Assembly (NCBI RefSeq): GCF_029946185.1
Contig: NZ_JAQSEA010000074.1
Coordinates: forward strand, 1-60,521
DNA: 60,521 bases
Reading direction: 5' to 3'
DNA from: Prosthecobacter sp.
GTDB lineage: Bacteria; Verrucomicrobiota; Verrucomicrobiia; Verrucomicrobiales; Verrucomicrobiaceae
Below the pieces are notes generated by a model. The model worked only from the letters and a program-made list of their open reading frames with translations. It was not told where the DNA came from and did not search any database. Made by a program: the position numbers and the translations under genes. Positions within the stretch are counted from its first letter, which is position 1; each line of letters opens with the position of its first letter. Positions 25,890-36,096 of the stretch are shown piece after piece.

Positions 25890-26129
25890 ATGCAACCGAA
25901 GACCAAAGAACGCATGTCCAATTTCCGTCGCGCGAATCGCAAGATGCCGCGTCGCCGAGTGGACATCCCGGTGGAAAAGATTTCCTATACCAATCCTGAA
26001 CTGCTCGCCCGTTTCACCACGGAGTCCGGCAAGCTCATCCCCCGCCGCATCACTGGTCTTCCAGCCTGGCTGCACCGCGTGGTCGTCCGTGAGATCAAGC
26101 GCTCCCGCGCTGTGAACCTCATGGCCTGA
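25890..26129 (+). CDS. rpsR: Ribosomal protein bS18
   Basis: 79 aa. The core ISYTNPELLARFTTESGKLIPRRITGLPAWLHRVVVREIKRSRAVNLM contains the conserved block that binds 16S rRNA and bS6 in the 30S platform. It lies 18 bp after rpmG, the usual bL33-bS18 pairing in several phyla. A hairpin that could terminate transcription follows at 26169. rpsF and rplI, normal neighbours elsewhere, are not in the window. Confidence 0.95.
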   Translation: MQPKTKERMSNFRRANRKMPRRRVDIPVEKISYTNPELLARFTTESGKLIPRRITGLPAWLHRVVVREIKRSRAVNLMA

Positions 26130-26168
26130 TTTTCCAGGGTCTGCCCTTAAAGGGTCCCTTTTGATCTG

Positions 26169-26204
26169 CTTCCCACTGTTGCAATTCGCGGCAGTGGGAA
26201 GTTT
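26169..26204 (+). terminator. Terminator-like hairpin after rpsR
   Basis: Ten-base arms (26169-26178 and 26192-26201) are perfectly complementary around a 13-nt loop and followed by TTTC. It separates the ribosomal pair from folE2, whose ATG is at 26217. Confidence 0.7.
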
Positions 26205-26216
26205 CATTTCCAGCCT

Positions 26217-27005
26217 ATGTCCGCCCTTTCCGACACGCAAAACGAACGCGATGACCGCCGTCTGCCCATTGATCGCGTGGGCGTGCGCAGCTTGCGCTTT
26301 CCCCTGAGCATCCGCGACCGTGATGCCGCCGTGCAGCACACCGTCGCCACCGTTTCACTGGCCGTTGATCTGCCGCACCAGTTCAAAGGCACTCACATGA
26401 GCCGCTTTGTCGAGGTGCTGCATGCCCACGGCACGGAGCTCACTGTCTCCAACATCGTCGCCATGCCGCACGAGTTGATGAAAAAGCTCCACGCTGACAA
26501 AGCGCATGTCGAAATGCGCTTCCCGTATTTCCGCGCCAAAAAAGCCCCCGTCTCCGGCGCCGAGGGCCTGCTCGACTACGGCGTGATCTTTGAAGTGAAC
26601 ACGGACAAGGACAAAACCGATTTCGTCCTCACCGTGGAAGTGCCCGTGACCACGCTCTGCCCCTGCTCCAAGGCCATCAGCGCCCGGGGTGCCCACAATC
26701 AGCGCGGCACCGTCACTCTCGCCATTCGTTTCAGCGAACCCGTCTGGATCGAAGATCTCCTCGAACTCGTTGAACAAAGCGCCAGCAGCGAATTGTACAG
26801 CGTCCTGAAACGTCCTGACGAAAAATTCGTCACCGAAGCCGCCTACGACAATCCCGTCTTCGTCGAAGACCTCGTGCGCAACATCGCGGTGAAAGCCAAG
26901 GCGCATTCGCGCATCACCTGGTTCCGCGTTGAAGCAGAAAATTACGAATCCATCCACAATCACAACGCCTGGGCGGTGATTGAAAGCCACACATCGCCAT
27001 CATGA
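26217..27005 (+). CDS. folE2: GTP cyclohydrolase I, type IB
   Basis: 262 aa, the normal length of FolE2. It converts GTP to dihydroneopterin triphosphate, the first step of folate and queuosine precursor synthesis, with a metal-activated water. The metal ligands Cys148 in TTLCPCSKAIS and His160 in GAHNQRG are present, and the start RVGVRSLRFPL matches family members. This isoform can use metals other than zinc and often replaces FolE1 under zinc limitation, in keeping with a cysteine-poor bL33 next door. Its stop overlaps the next start by 4 bp. Confidence 0.94.
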   Translation: MSALSDTQNERDDRRLPIDRVGVRSLRFPLSIRDRDAAVQHTVATVSLAVDLPHQFKGTHMSRFVEVLHAHGTELTVSNIVAMPHELMKKLHADKAHVEMRFPYFRAKKAPVSGAEGLLDYGVIFEVNTDKDKTDFVLTVEVPVTTLCPCSKAISARGAHNQRGTVTLAIRFSEPVWIEDLLELVEQSASSELYSVLKRPDEKFVTEAAYDNPVFVEDLVRNIAVKAKAHSRITWFRVEAENYESIHNHNAWAVIESHTSPS

Positions 27006-28042
27006 GTTACGTCACCGCCGTTCTGCCCACCGACCAGCCACCGCTCATGCACCAGGCGGTCGATGAAGCCGTCCGGCTGCTGCGCGAGGGCGAAATCGTC
27101 GCCCTGCCCACTGAAACCGTCTATGGCCTCGCGGCCAACGCGCTCGACGCGGAAGCCGTCGCGAAAATCTTCGAAGCCAAGGAGCGCCCCACCTTCGACC
27201 CGCTCATCGTCCATCTGGCCAGCAAGGAGCAGATTGATCTCGTGGCCGACGTGCCGCCGGAGATCGCTGCGACGCTGAAGAAAATGGTCGAGCGCTTCTG
27301 GCCCGGCCCTCTCACCATCCTGCTGCCCAAGAAGCCCATCGTGCCCGACCTCGTGACCGCAGGGCTGCCGACCGTCGCCGTACGCGTCAGCTCCAATTCG
27401 ATTTTCCGCCGAGTAATCACCGATCTCGGCAAACCCATCGCCGCCCCTAGTGCGAATCGTTTCGGCTCCATCAGCCCGACGTCTGCCAGTGCCGTGCTTG
27501 CGGAGCTCGAAGGTCGCATCCATCTCATCGTTGATGCCGGCGCCTGCATGTACGGACTGGAGTCCACCATCATCAAGATCGAGCCCGGCAGCCCGAAGAT
27601 GTTCATCACCATCGTGCGCCCGGGTCCTATCACGGCGGAAGATTTGAAACTCTATGGCAAAGTGCGCTACGCCTCCCGCACCGTCGTCGATGAGGCCACC
27701 GCCGCCCCCGGCCAGCTCGCCTCGCATTACGCGCCCAAGACGCCCCTGCGCCTGCTTGAGCGACCTCAGGATTTCATTCCTGAAGAAGGCAAACGCTACG
27801 CCCTCCTCAGCTACCGTGGCGAAGAAAAGGACGGCTACCTCAATCTCTGCGAATGGGAAGAAGTCATGATGCTCAGCCCCGGCAACGGCAAGCTGCCCGA
27901 AGCCGCCGTGCGCTTCTTCTACGTCCTCCGCGCCCTCGACAAGCTCGGCGTCGATGAAATCATTGCAGAACCGTTGCATGAACATGGCATGGGAATCGCC
28001 ATGATGGACAAACTGCGCCGCGCCAGCGGCCGCTACACGTAG
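27002..28042 (+). CDS. L-threonylcarbamoyladenylate synthase (Sua5 type)
   Basis: 346 aa. It makes threonylcarbamoyl-AMP from threonine, bicarbonate and ATP, the first step of tRNA t6A modification. The YrdC core includes VALPTETVYGLAANA, EAKERPTFDPLIVH, WPGPLTILLP and APSANRFGSISPTSA. The C-terminal Sua5 domain follows after the Ser/Ala linker GQLASHYAPKTPLRL. The longer Sua5 form, rather than TsaC, is therefore present. ATG at 27002 overlaps the folE2 stop, so the two are coupled. The stop lies inside the first copy of a palindromic repeat at 28038. Confidence 0.93.
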   Translation: MSYVTAVLPTDQPPLMHQAVDEAVRLLREGEIVALPTETVYGLAANALDAEAVAKIFEAKERPTFDPLIVHLASKEQIDLVADVPPEIAATLKKMVERFWPGPLTILLPKKPIVPDLVTAGLPTVAVRVSSNSIFRRVITDLGKPIAAPSANRFGSISPTSASAVLAELEGRIHLIVDAGACMYGLESTIIKIEPGSPKMFITIVRPGPITAEDLKLYGKVRYASRTVVDEATAAPGQLASHYAPKTPLRLLERPQDFIPEEGKRYALLSYRGEEKDGYLNLCEWEEVMMLSPGNGKLPEAAVRFFYVLRALDKLGVDEIIAEPLHEHGMGIAMMDKLRRASGRYT

Positions 28043-28108
28043 CGCAACCGTCTCGGTTGCAGTCCAGCGTAGCGCAATCGCGCGTAGTACAACCGTCCCG
28101 GTTGCAGT
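28038..28108. repeat. Two 26-bp repeats with a short hairpin core
   Basis: Copies at 28038-28063 and 28083-28108 match at 23 of 26 positions. Each has a 7-bp stem GCAACCG/CGGTTGC (or ACAACCG) around a 3-nt loop. A fragment (28068-28080) lies between. The pattern looks like REP-type dispersed elements; the first copy includes the stop of the Sua5 gene. Confidence 0.75.
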
Positions 28109-28213
28109 TCGTCCCATCCGCCCCATCATCGCCACGATTGCAAACGTCCCCTCTCAATCTCTTCGACGACTTCACGTATTTCGATCCACGTGCGGACATC
28201 GATTTTTCACGTC

Positions 28214-28440
28214 GCAAGCCTGCATCGGCGACACCGCCTTCGCTGGATGCAGAACGTTCTTTGGCCCCAGCATGCCATCCGGCCTGCGAAAGCGGTGTCG
28301 CGCCCAAGCTTGCCACCGCACTCCAAGACGCTTCGCGTACGCGGGAGCGCTGGAGCTTGCAAGAGCGCGCCAGCGTCTTGGAGTGCGGTGACAGAGATGC
28401 ATGGCGCAAGCCTGCATCGGCGACACCGTTTTCGCCAGCC
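28214..28440. repeat. Palindromic repeat cluster
   Basis: A 23-bp direct repeat occurs at 28214-28236 and 28406-28428. Between them a 19-bp perfect inverted repeat (28314-28332 / 28372-28390) spans a 39-bp loop. A third, inverted copy of the GCGACACCG segment lies at about 28281-28301. This explains the reading frames that run into murJ from 28190. With the element at 28038 the 490-bp gap between the Sua5 gene and murJ is almost wholly repeat; no gene is seen in it. Confidence 0.8.
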
Positions 28441-28531
28441 GACCACGAGGTCAACGACCCTTGGCGTATCCTGCATGCTCAGGTCAGCTCCGTGTGCAAA
28501 TGGATCAGGCTCAATGACGCATAAAGCTCCC

Positions 28532-30172
28532 ATGAATGACGCTACTCCATCAGCTCCGGTAGCCCCCAAGCCGGAATCCAACTCCACTGCACGATCCACC
28601 GGGGTCGTTTCCATTGCCATCCTCTGCAGCCGTGTCCTGGGACTCGTGCGGGACCAGATGCTGAACGGCTACTTCGGCTCCGCCTTTGCCGGCATCTTCA
28701 CCGCCGCCTTCCGTACGCCGAACATGCTGCGGGATCTGTTTGCCGAAGGGGCGCTCTCCACCGCCTTCGTCACCACGTTTTCGAAAAAGATGAAGACCGA
28801 GGGCGACGAGGCCGCCTGGGAGCTCGGGCGCAAGATGATCTCGCTGTCGATGTGGTTCATGAGCATCGTCGCCATCGCCGGCGTGCTGCTCTCGCCGATC
28901 ATCTTCCGCCTGCTGACGCCCGGTCTGAGTGAAGAGGCCAAGGTGCTCGGCATCTGGCTGGCGCAGATCATGTATCCATTCATCGCCATCGTGTCCGTCA
29001 CGGCGCTGGTCATGGGCATGCTGAACTCGAAGAAAGTGTTCTTCATTCCCGCCGTCGCTTCGGCGTTCTTCAATCTCGGCTGCATCGTCGGCGGCGTCGC
29101 GCTCGCGTGGATCATTGATCCCGGCTTCCGTCATGGACATGTCAGCGAAAGAGGCCTCACCGGCTTCGCCATCGGCACCTTGATTGGCGGAGTGCTGCAG
29201 CTCGCGGTGCAGCTTCCTTCGCTTTATCGCGTGGGGTTTCGCTTTCGCTTCGACTTCGGCTGCAAAGACCCGGCGGTGAAGGAGGTGTTGCACCTCATGT
29301 GGCCCTCCATGCTGGCCGCCAGCGGCACCCAGGTCGCGGTGCTGCTCAATACCATTTTCGCCACCTTCACCGAGGGACACGAAAAATCGCTCGCCTGGCT
29401 GGCAAATGCGCAGCGCCTTCAGCAGCTCCCGCTCGGCCTCTTCGGCGTCGCCGTCGCCACCGTCACACTGCCCATGCTCTCCCGCCTTGCCACCGAAGGC
29501 ATGACGCCCGCCTTCCGCAGCGCCTTGGCGAAAGGACTGCGCCTGGTGCTCTTCCTCACGTTGCCCTGTGCGGTCGGTCTCGCGCTACTTTCGCAGGAGA
29601 TCATCTCCGTCATTTTCGAGCACGGCAAATTCACCGCCGTGGACGTGCAAAACACCGCTGCACCGCTCCAGGCCTATGCCTTTGGCCTGATCTTCTACGC
29701 CGCCATCAAGGTGCTTCAGCCTGCGTTCTACACCATCAACCGTCGCTTCATTCCGATGATGGTCAGCATCGGCGTCATCGTGTTCACCGGGACCGTGAAC
29801 TCCATCACTGTCTTTGTTTTGAAGTGGGATCACACCGCGCTCGCCTGGGCCACGGCGGTCGGTCTCTCGCTCAATTTCCTCACGCTTTATCTCTGCATGC
29901 GCAAGTTCGCCTCCGGCCTCGAAACCGGCTCTCTGGTGCAGTCGCTCATCAAGCTCCTCGTCGGCATTGCCGCCATGTCCGCCGTCTGTCTGGCGGCGAA
30001 GTACACGATCATGGCGGACTGGTCGCACCTGAACTTCCTGCTGCGCTGCGCTGGGCTGGGCGTCAGCATTGCCACTGCCGCCATCGCTTATTTCGCCGTC
30101 ACCAAAAAGCTCAAGGTGGAGGAGGCGGGCGAATTTCTCTCGTTGCTAGGTCGCCGCTTTGGCAAGAAGTAA
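28532..30172 (+). CDS. murJ: Lipid II flippase
   Basis: 546 aa with about 14 transmembrane helices. MurJ moves lipid II across the inner membrane for peptidoglycan synthesis. Typical segments are ILCSRVLGLVRDQMLNGYFG near the N terminus, FRTPNMLRDLFAEGALSTAFVTTF, LPLGLFGVAVATVTLPMLSR and the helix LPCAVGLALLSQEIISVIFEHGKF. The ATG at 28532 follows the repeat region; the ATG at 28514 is also possible. The frame open from 28190 is through repeats and not coding. Confidence 0.94.
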   Translation: MNDATPSAPVAPKPESNSTARSTGVVSIAILCSRVLGLVRDQMLNGYFGSAFAGIFTAAFRTPNMLRDLFAEGALSTAFVTTFSKKMKTEGDEAAWELGRKMISLSMWFMSIVAIAGVLLSPIIFRLLTPGLSEEAKVLGIWLAQIMYPFIAIVSVTALVMGMLNSKKVFFIPAVASAFFNLGCIVGGVALAWIIDPGFRHGHVSERGLTGFAIGTLIGGVLQLAVQLPSLYRVGFRFRFDFGCKDPAVKEVLHLMWPSMLAASGTQVAVLLNTIFATFTEGHEKSLAWLANAQRLQQLPLGLFGVAVATVTLPMLSRLATEGMTPAFRSALAKGLRLVLFLTLPCAVGLALLSQEIISVIFEHGKFTAVDVQNTAAPLQAYAFGLIFYAAIKVLQPAFYTINRRFIPMMVSIGVIVFTGTVNSITVFVLKWDHTALAWATAVGLSLNFLTLYLCMRKFASGLETGSLVQSLIKLLVGIAAMSAVCLAAKYTIMADWSHLNFLLRCAGLGVSIATAAIAYFAVTKKLKVEEAGEFLSLLGRRFGKK

Positions 30173-30179
30173 CCGGCCT

Positions 30180-30779
30180 ATGCCGCTCCAACGCTTCTGG
30201 TTCCAGGTCGTCGCCTTTCTTGCCCTTGTGTGGACAGGGGTTGGCGTGGTCATGTGGGTGACGGAAGACTCCGTGTTCTCACCGGAAAAGACGCTGGCCC
30301 TCATGGCGAATGCACCCTGGTTAGCGGATGAGGACTTCTCCGAGGCGAAGCGCACAGCCTACCTCGACAAGGTCACCAGCACCGTCATCAGGCTGGACTT
30401 CAACCAGCGTAGCACGATGCGCGAGGACGGCCTGGAAACCATGGACCGTTTTTTCAAATCGCTCACCGATGAAGAAAAAGGCGAGTATGTGAATCGCACC
30501 GTGGAGGAAAACTTCAAAGCCGTGATGAAGGGCCTGGAAAAACTGCCCGTCGAAGAGCGCCGCCGCATCATCGGCGGCATTCAGCGCGAGATGAAAAAGA
30601 AAGCCGCGAAGAATCCTGAGATGCAGATGATCCTGGACCAGGACGTCGCCAGCTTTGAAAAATCCTTCACCAAGGACATGGGCCTCTTCTTCAAGGAAGC
30701 CCCCCTCTCCATGAAGTTGGAGATGGCCCCAATGTTCGAAGCCATGCAAGGGCGCATGCAAGGGCTGCGGGTGCGATAG
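30180..30779 (+). CDS. Membrane-anchored helical protein of unknown function
   Basis: 199 aa. One N-terminal transmembrane helix (FWFQVVAFLALVWTGVGVVMWV) is followed by a charged, mostly helical domain rich in Glu/Lys (LDKVTSTVIRLDFNQRSTM, LTDEEKGEYVNRTVEENFKAV, LPVEERRRIIGGIQREMKKKA). No family recognised. It starts 7 bp after murJ (ATG at 30180), so it is probably in the same transcript. Confidence 0.65.
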   Translation: MPLQRFWFQVVAFLALVWTGVGVVMWVTEDSVFSPEKTLALMANAPWLADEDFSEAKRTAYLDKVTSTVIRLDFNQRSTMREDGLETMDRFFKSLTDEEKGEYVNRTVEENFKAVMKGLEKLPVEERRRIIGGIQREMKKKAAKNPEMQMILDQDVASFEKSFTKDMGLFFKEAPLSMKLEMAPMFEAMQGRMQGLRVR

Positions 30780-30783
30780 CAGC

Positions 30784-30802
30784 CCTCTCGCTCCGCGAGA
30801 GG
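30784..30802. terminator. Hairpin after the murJ operon
   Basis: CCTCTCG (30784-30790) pairs with CGAGAGG (30796-30802) around CTCCG. It starts 4 bp after the stop; no T run follows. Confidence 0.4.
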
Positions 30803-30892
30803 AGCACAACACCCCACGCAAACACCTTGTAGCAAATGCCGCAGGGCCGTGTGTGACGCGACAGCTCTGTGCGAGACTCGCAACGCTGGGCT

Positions 30893-30911
30893 CATCTCGC
30901 AGAGCGAGATG
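30893..30911. terminator. Hairpin near the end of the PHP gene
   Basis: CATCTCGC (30893-30900) pairs with GCGAGATG (30904-30911). It lies between the converging murJ-side and PHP-side genes and could terminate either; the sequence resembles small dispersed repeats, so its function is unproven. Confidence 0.4.
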
Positions 30912-30928
30912 GCTACTGTTTGGCACAG

Positions 30929-32191
30929 CTACTTTTTCCAGCCCATCGGCTGCGTCCAGGCCATTTCAGTCTGGCCTTTGAATGACGGATTCGGATGCGG
31001 CTTTGAAGAGACAACCGTCGCGCGGAAGTACAATTCCTTGCCGGTGGGTTTCCAAACGATCTCGCTGCCTTCGATCTTCGCCAGCGTTTTGCCCACATCC
31101 TCGGAGTAAAGCTTGCGGGTGGGATAGGTGTCGCCCGGGGGCGTTTTGACGTCCTGTGTCGTCGCATCAAAGCCTTGTAAAGTGCCTCGGATCACCGTTT
31201 CATATTTGACTCCGGGTTCGGCATGAATGCGGATTCGCAGGGTTCCGTCGGTGAAGCTTACGTCATCCAGAGTGACGCCGGAAGAGGCATAAAAATCGCC
31301 TGCTTTCATGGCGTTCACGAGTTCATTTGGATCGAGCTTTGAAGCGCGCACCATCACCCAGCCGCGCCCGGGGCTGCTGTCTTCGCCGTGGTAGTGATGG
31401 GCGTCATCCGTGCCCACGCCATACAGCGGCGGGGCCTTGAACTGCGCGATGCGCAGCGTGTTCGCAATGTCCCACAGCTTCTCGTGACCCACGCGCGTCT
31501 CATCTCCCAGCCAGTTGATGCCTGGATGGCCATTGTAGATCTCCCAGAAATTTTCTTCCAGGACCGCCGCCATGTCATCCGCCGTAAAGGCCCAGCGGAA
31601 GTTTGGATGGTTGATATGCGTGAACATGGGGATGCCGAGCCGTTTGGACTGCTCATTCACCATCTGAAAGTTCGCCCGCATCACCTCCTGCACGCTGCCG
31701 AGGTCTTTGATCGGCTTGATTTCTTCACGCAGGTTCACTGCGCCCAGATGCACCGGCACCTTGCCGATTCCCGCGCTGATTTCTTCCGCCTGCACGAGCA
31801 GGAATTTCCCCGGCTCTTCAAACTTGGGCCGGTATTCCTCCAGCTTCTTCAGCCGCACTTCAGTCGCTCCTTCTTTCTCACGGGTTGTCACCCAGTCATC
31901 ACCAAAGCGGGCGCGATATTTGTCCATCGTCGTCTTGCCCAGCGCTTTGCGCCGCTTTTCGACTGCGGGCACGCTCATCCACACCTCTTTCGCCTGGAGC
32001 ACGTTGTGGTCAGAGATCGCCAGGAAATCGTAGCCATGCTCCTTGTACCAGTCCGTGATCATCTCGGGAAAGTCATTCCCATCGCTCCATAGGGAGTGAG
32101 TGTGCGTGTTGCCCTTGTACCATTTCGCCTGCTGGGCGCTGGCGGTGGAGATCAATCCGAGGACGAGGAGGCTGAAGATGGTGGATCGCAT
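30929..32191 (-). CDS. Exported PHP-domain metallohydrolase
   Basis: 420 aa. A signal peptide (1-19) is followed by KWYKGNTHTHSLWSDGNDFPEM, the first metal site of the PHP fold (HTH), then FLAISDHN, FTHINHPN and VGTDDAHHYHGE, further metal-binding loops. The family includes phosphoesterases and lactonases; the substrate here is unknown. It is the third gene of an operon after glgE and a phosphodiester-glycosidase-like gene, with gaps of 6 and 30 bp. ATG at 32191 starts the signal peptide cleanly. Confidence 0.85.
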   Translation of the reverse strand: MRSTIFSLLVLGLISTASAQQAKWYKGNTHTHSLWSDGNDFPEMITDWYKEHGYDFLAISDHNVLQAKEVWMSVPAVEKRRKALGKTTMDKYRARFGDDWVTTREKEGATEVRLKKLEEYRPKFEEPGKFLLVQAEEISAGIGKVPVHLGAVNLREEIKPIKDLGSVQEVMRANFQMVNEQSKRLGIPMFTHINHPNFRWAFTADDMAAVLEENFWEIYNGHPGINWLGDETRVGHEKLWDIANTLRIAQFKAPPLYGVGTDDAHHYHGEDSSPGRGWVMVRASKLDPNELVNAMKAGDFYASSGVTLDDVSFTDGTLRIRIHAEPGVKYETVIRGTLQGFDATTQDVKTPPGDTYPTRKLYSEDVGKTLAKIEGSEIVWKPTGKELYFRATVVSSKPHPNPSFKGQTEMAWTQPMGWKK

Positions 32192-32221
32192 TCTTTTCGA
32201 ACGTATCGAAACCGCCACATC

Positions 32222-33004
32222 TCACTTGGAATTTCGCGGCACGACAGCAATGGCATTGCGCACCGCCCAACCGGGTTTTTCAAACTGCACGGCACCGGAT
32301 TCGCTGCGGCACCACAGGCTGGTGGAAGGGCCGCCATCAAGATTGAGCGCCCGTTGCACCTTCATCTCTGTGATGATGCCGGGCGTGACGAGGATGTGAG
32401 CGAGTTCGAGTAGTCCGGTGCGTTTACAGGTGCCGATGGCCCAGTGGCCAGCTGCATCGGTCATGATAAAGGTGCGGTGGTTGCGCGGCTCCGGCTCCTT
32501 CGTCGGTGGCACCGGCCAGGGGCGGCCATCGCTGACCAGCCAGGGACTGCACTGCACGAAATTACTGATTTCGGGCGTGTCGTTGAACTCATTATCCCAA
32601 ACCAATGATGCAGTTCCCTGCTTTACCATCAGTCCTCCGACCCATTGGCCCACGATGAATTTGTTGCTGCGAACACCTTTCGCGATCTCCAGCCCTACGG
32701 GCCCAAGGTCATCATTGCCTGGATTGAAGTAACCGCCATTGCAGACTGCCAGCGCTTTCTCTGCGCGCCCGATTTCATCAAGCGACCGGGCTGTTTTGCT
32801 GTCGCCATTGGCGACCACTCGCAACTCACACTGCTTCTCATCGAACAAGACTAGCCTGATCTCCGCCTTGGCTGGCCCGGAGATTTGTTTGACGACATAC
32901 ACCGCCCCATGGCCCATGGGGGCAGCTTTGGACGATGACACCAGCCGCCACTGCTGTGCCTGCGCACTGCACGTCAGCACCAGCAGGCAGAGCATAGGTT
33001 TCAT
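32222..33004 (-). CDS. Exported phosphodiester-glycosidase-like protein (NAGPA/DUF2233 domain), second copy
   Basis: 260 aa with a signal peptide (1-16, ending SAQAQ). It carries ALAVCNGGYFNPGND, IVGQWVGGLMVKQG, HRTFIMTDAAGHWAIGTC and the family end motif ALNLDGGPSTSLW (Asp-Gly-Gly), which binds the phosphate. It diverges from the copy at 7238-7993. The family removes GlcNAc or other sugars from phosphodiesters; here it lies 6 bp after glgE and before a PHP phosphoesterase, which suggests a shared glycan or phosphate substrate. That link is inference. Confidence 0.82.
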   Translation of the reverse strand: MKPMLCLLVLTCSAQAQQWRLVSSSKAAPMGHGAVYVVKQISGPAKAEIRLVLFDEKQCELRVVANGDSKTARSLDEIGRAEKALAVCNGGYFNPGNDDLGPVGLEIAKGVRSNKFIVGQWVGGLMVKQGTASLVWDNEFNDTPEISNFVQCSPWLVSDGRPWPVPPTKEPEPRNHRTFIMTDAAGHWAIGTCKRTGLLELAHILVTPGIITEMKVQRALNLDGGPSTSLWCRSESGAVQFEKPGWAVRNAIAVVPRNSK

Positions 33005-33010
33005 GTCACC

Positions 33011-34966
<1,956 letters not shown>

Positions 34967-35124
34967 GGAGGAAAAGGGGAGGGTTACGATTGTTTGACTG
35001 TTGTTTACAGTCGTTGACGGAGGTTTTCAAAGAGGTTCCGCTCCGCAGAGCTTGTGGAGGTGCATGGGCATAACCCTGCCTTGGTAGGGGAAACCACCGC
35101 AAACAATTGCCAACCACTGTAAAC

Positions 35125-36045
35125 TCAACTCAGCAAAGGTCTTAGCATGTCGCAAATCTCCGGCACTCGCACAAACGGGTCTTCCTTTGTTTCGAACTCC
35201 AGCGTGAACCAGCCCTGGTAGTTGGCGTCGCGCATGATCTGGATCACGCGCTTCACGTCGCTGGGTTCGTTTTCGCCTTTTTTGACACCTTTGCGGCTGA
35301 TTTCCATCTTGAGCTGCACATTGACCGCATAGGGGGCGATCTTGGCGAGATCGGCGTACGGGTCTTCGGTGTGGAAGTTCCCGCTGTCCAAGTTGATGCC
35401 CGCCCAGGGGCTCTTCGCGGCCTTCACCATCTTGATGAGATTTTCCGGCTCAGCGACGATGCCGCCGTGGTTTTCCAGACCGAGGAAGACGCCTTTCTTG
35501 GCGGCGTAGTCGAGACACTCCTGGTAGGATTCCTGGCAGTTTGCCACCGCCTGCTCCTCGCTGAGTTCTTTGGACTGAGGTCCGGCAAACACACGGATGT
35601 GCGGTGCACCCATGATCGCAGAATAGTCGATCCACTTCTTCGTGTAGGCGATCTGCTCGCTCAGCTTCTCGCCTTTCGGCAGTGCAAAGTTGTTGCCCAC
35701 GGCGGTGCCAGCGAGTTGCACACCACGCAGATAAGCACGGCGTTTCACTTCAAGCAGGAACGCCTCGTCCACATCCTTCGGGAAAAAGTAGCTGGTCACT
35801 TCCGCGCCGGGCACGTTGTTGTCGCCGCACCAGTCGATGAAATCGAGGATGCTCCACTGCGGGCGGTCACCCTTGGGCTTCTGCTCCTTGTCACGCATCC
35901 ACTGGAAGTATTCGCGGAAGCTATAGGCGGCGACGCCGAGCTGCATGCGGCTTTTGCCGGGACGCTTGATGGGCTCAATGGCAGGCAGGGTGGAGACGCT
36001 GAGCGCGCCAAGGCTGGTGGAAAGAAAATGACGACGTGAGATCAT
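35125..36045 (-). CDS. Exported TIM-barrel sugar phosphate isomerase/epimerase-like protein (Tat signal)
   Basis: 306 aa. Begins MISRRHFLSTSLGALSV, with a twin-arginine motif that points to folding in the cytoplasm before export by Tat. The barrel has GVAAYSFREYFQWMRD, metal-site segments LGLENHGGIVA and AGINLDSGNFHTEDP, and ends LEFETKEDPF. The AP-endonuclease-2/xylose-isomerase superfamily includes sugar epimerases and inositol-pathway enzymes; the substrate is unknown. Divergent from the esterase gene and 158 bp upstream of glgE. Confidence 0.82.
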   Translation of the reverse strand: MISRRHFLSTSLGALSVSTLPAIEPIKRPGKSRMQLGVAAYSFREYFQWMRDKEQKPKGDRPQWSILDFIDWCGDNNVPGAEVTSYFFPKDVDEAFLLEVKRRAYLRGVQLAGTAVGNNFALPKGEKLSEQIAYTKKWIDYSAIMGAPHIRVFAGPQSKELSEEQAVANCQESYQECLDYAAKKGVFLGLENHGGIVAEPENLIKMVKAAKSPWAGINLDSGNFHTEDPYADLAKIAPYAVNVQLKMEISRKGVKKGENEPSDVKRVIQIMRDANYQGWFTLEFETKEDPFVRVPEICDMLRPLLS

Positions 36046-36096
36046 GGCGGATGAAAGAACGGGTGGAAAAGACAGGATTAACAGACTTCCACCTGC

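Noticed and set aside
26960-28135. 391-codon reverse frame over the Sua5 gene
   Set aside because: Overlaps a gene with intact YrdC and Sua5 domains; composition rich in Gly/Ala/Asp/Arg without domain pattern.
28190-28531. N-terminal extension of murJ through the repeats
   Set aside because: The codons come from palindromic repeats; MurJ begins near 28532.
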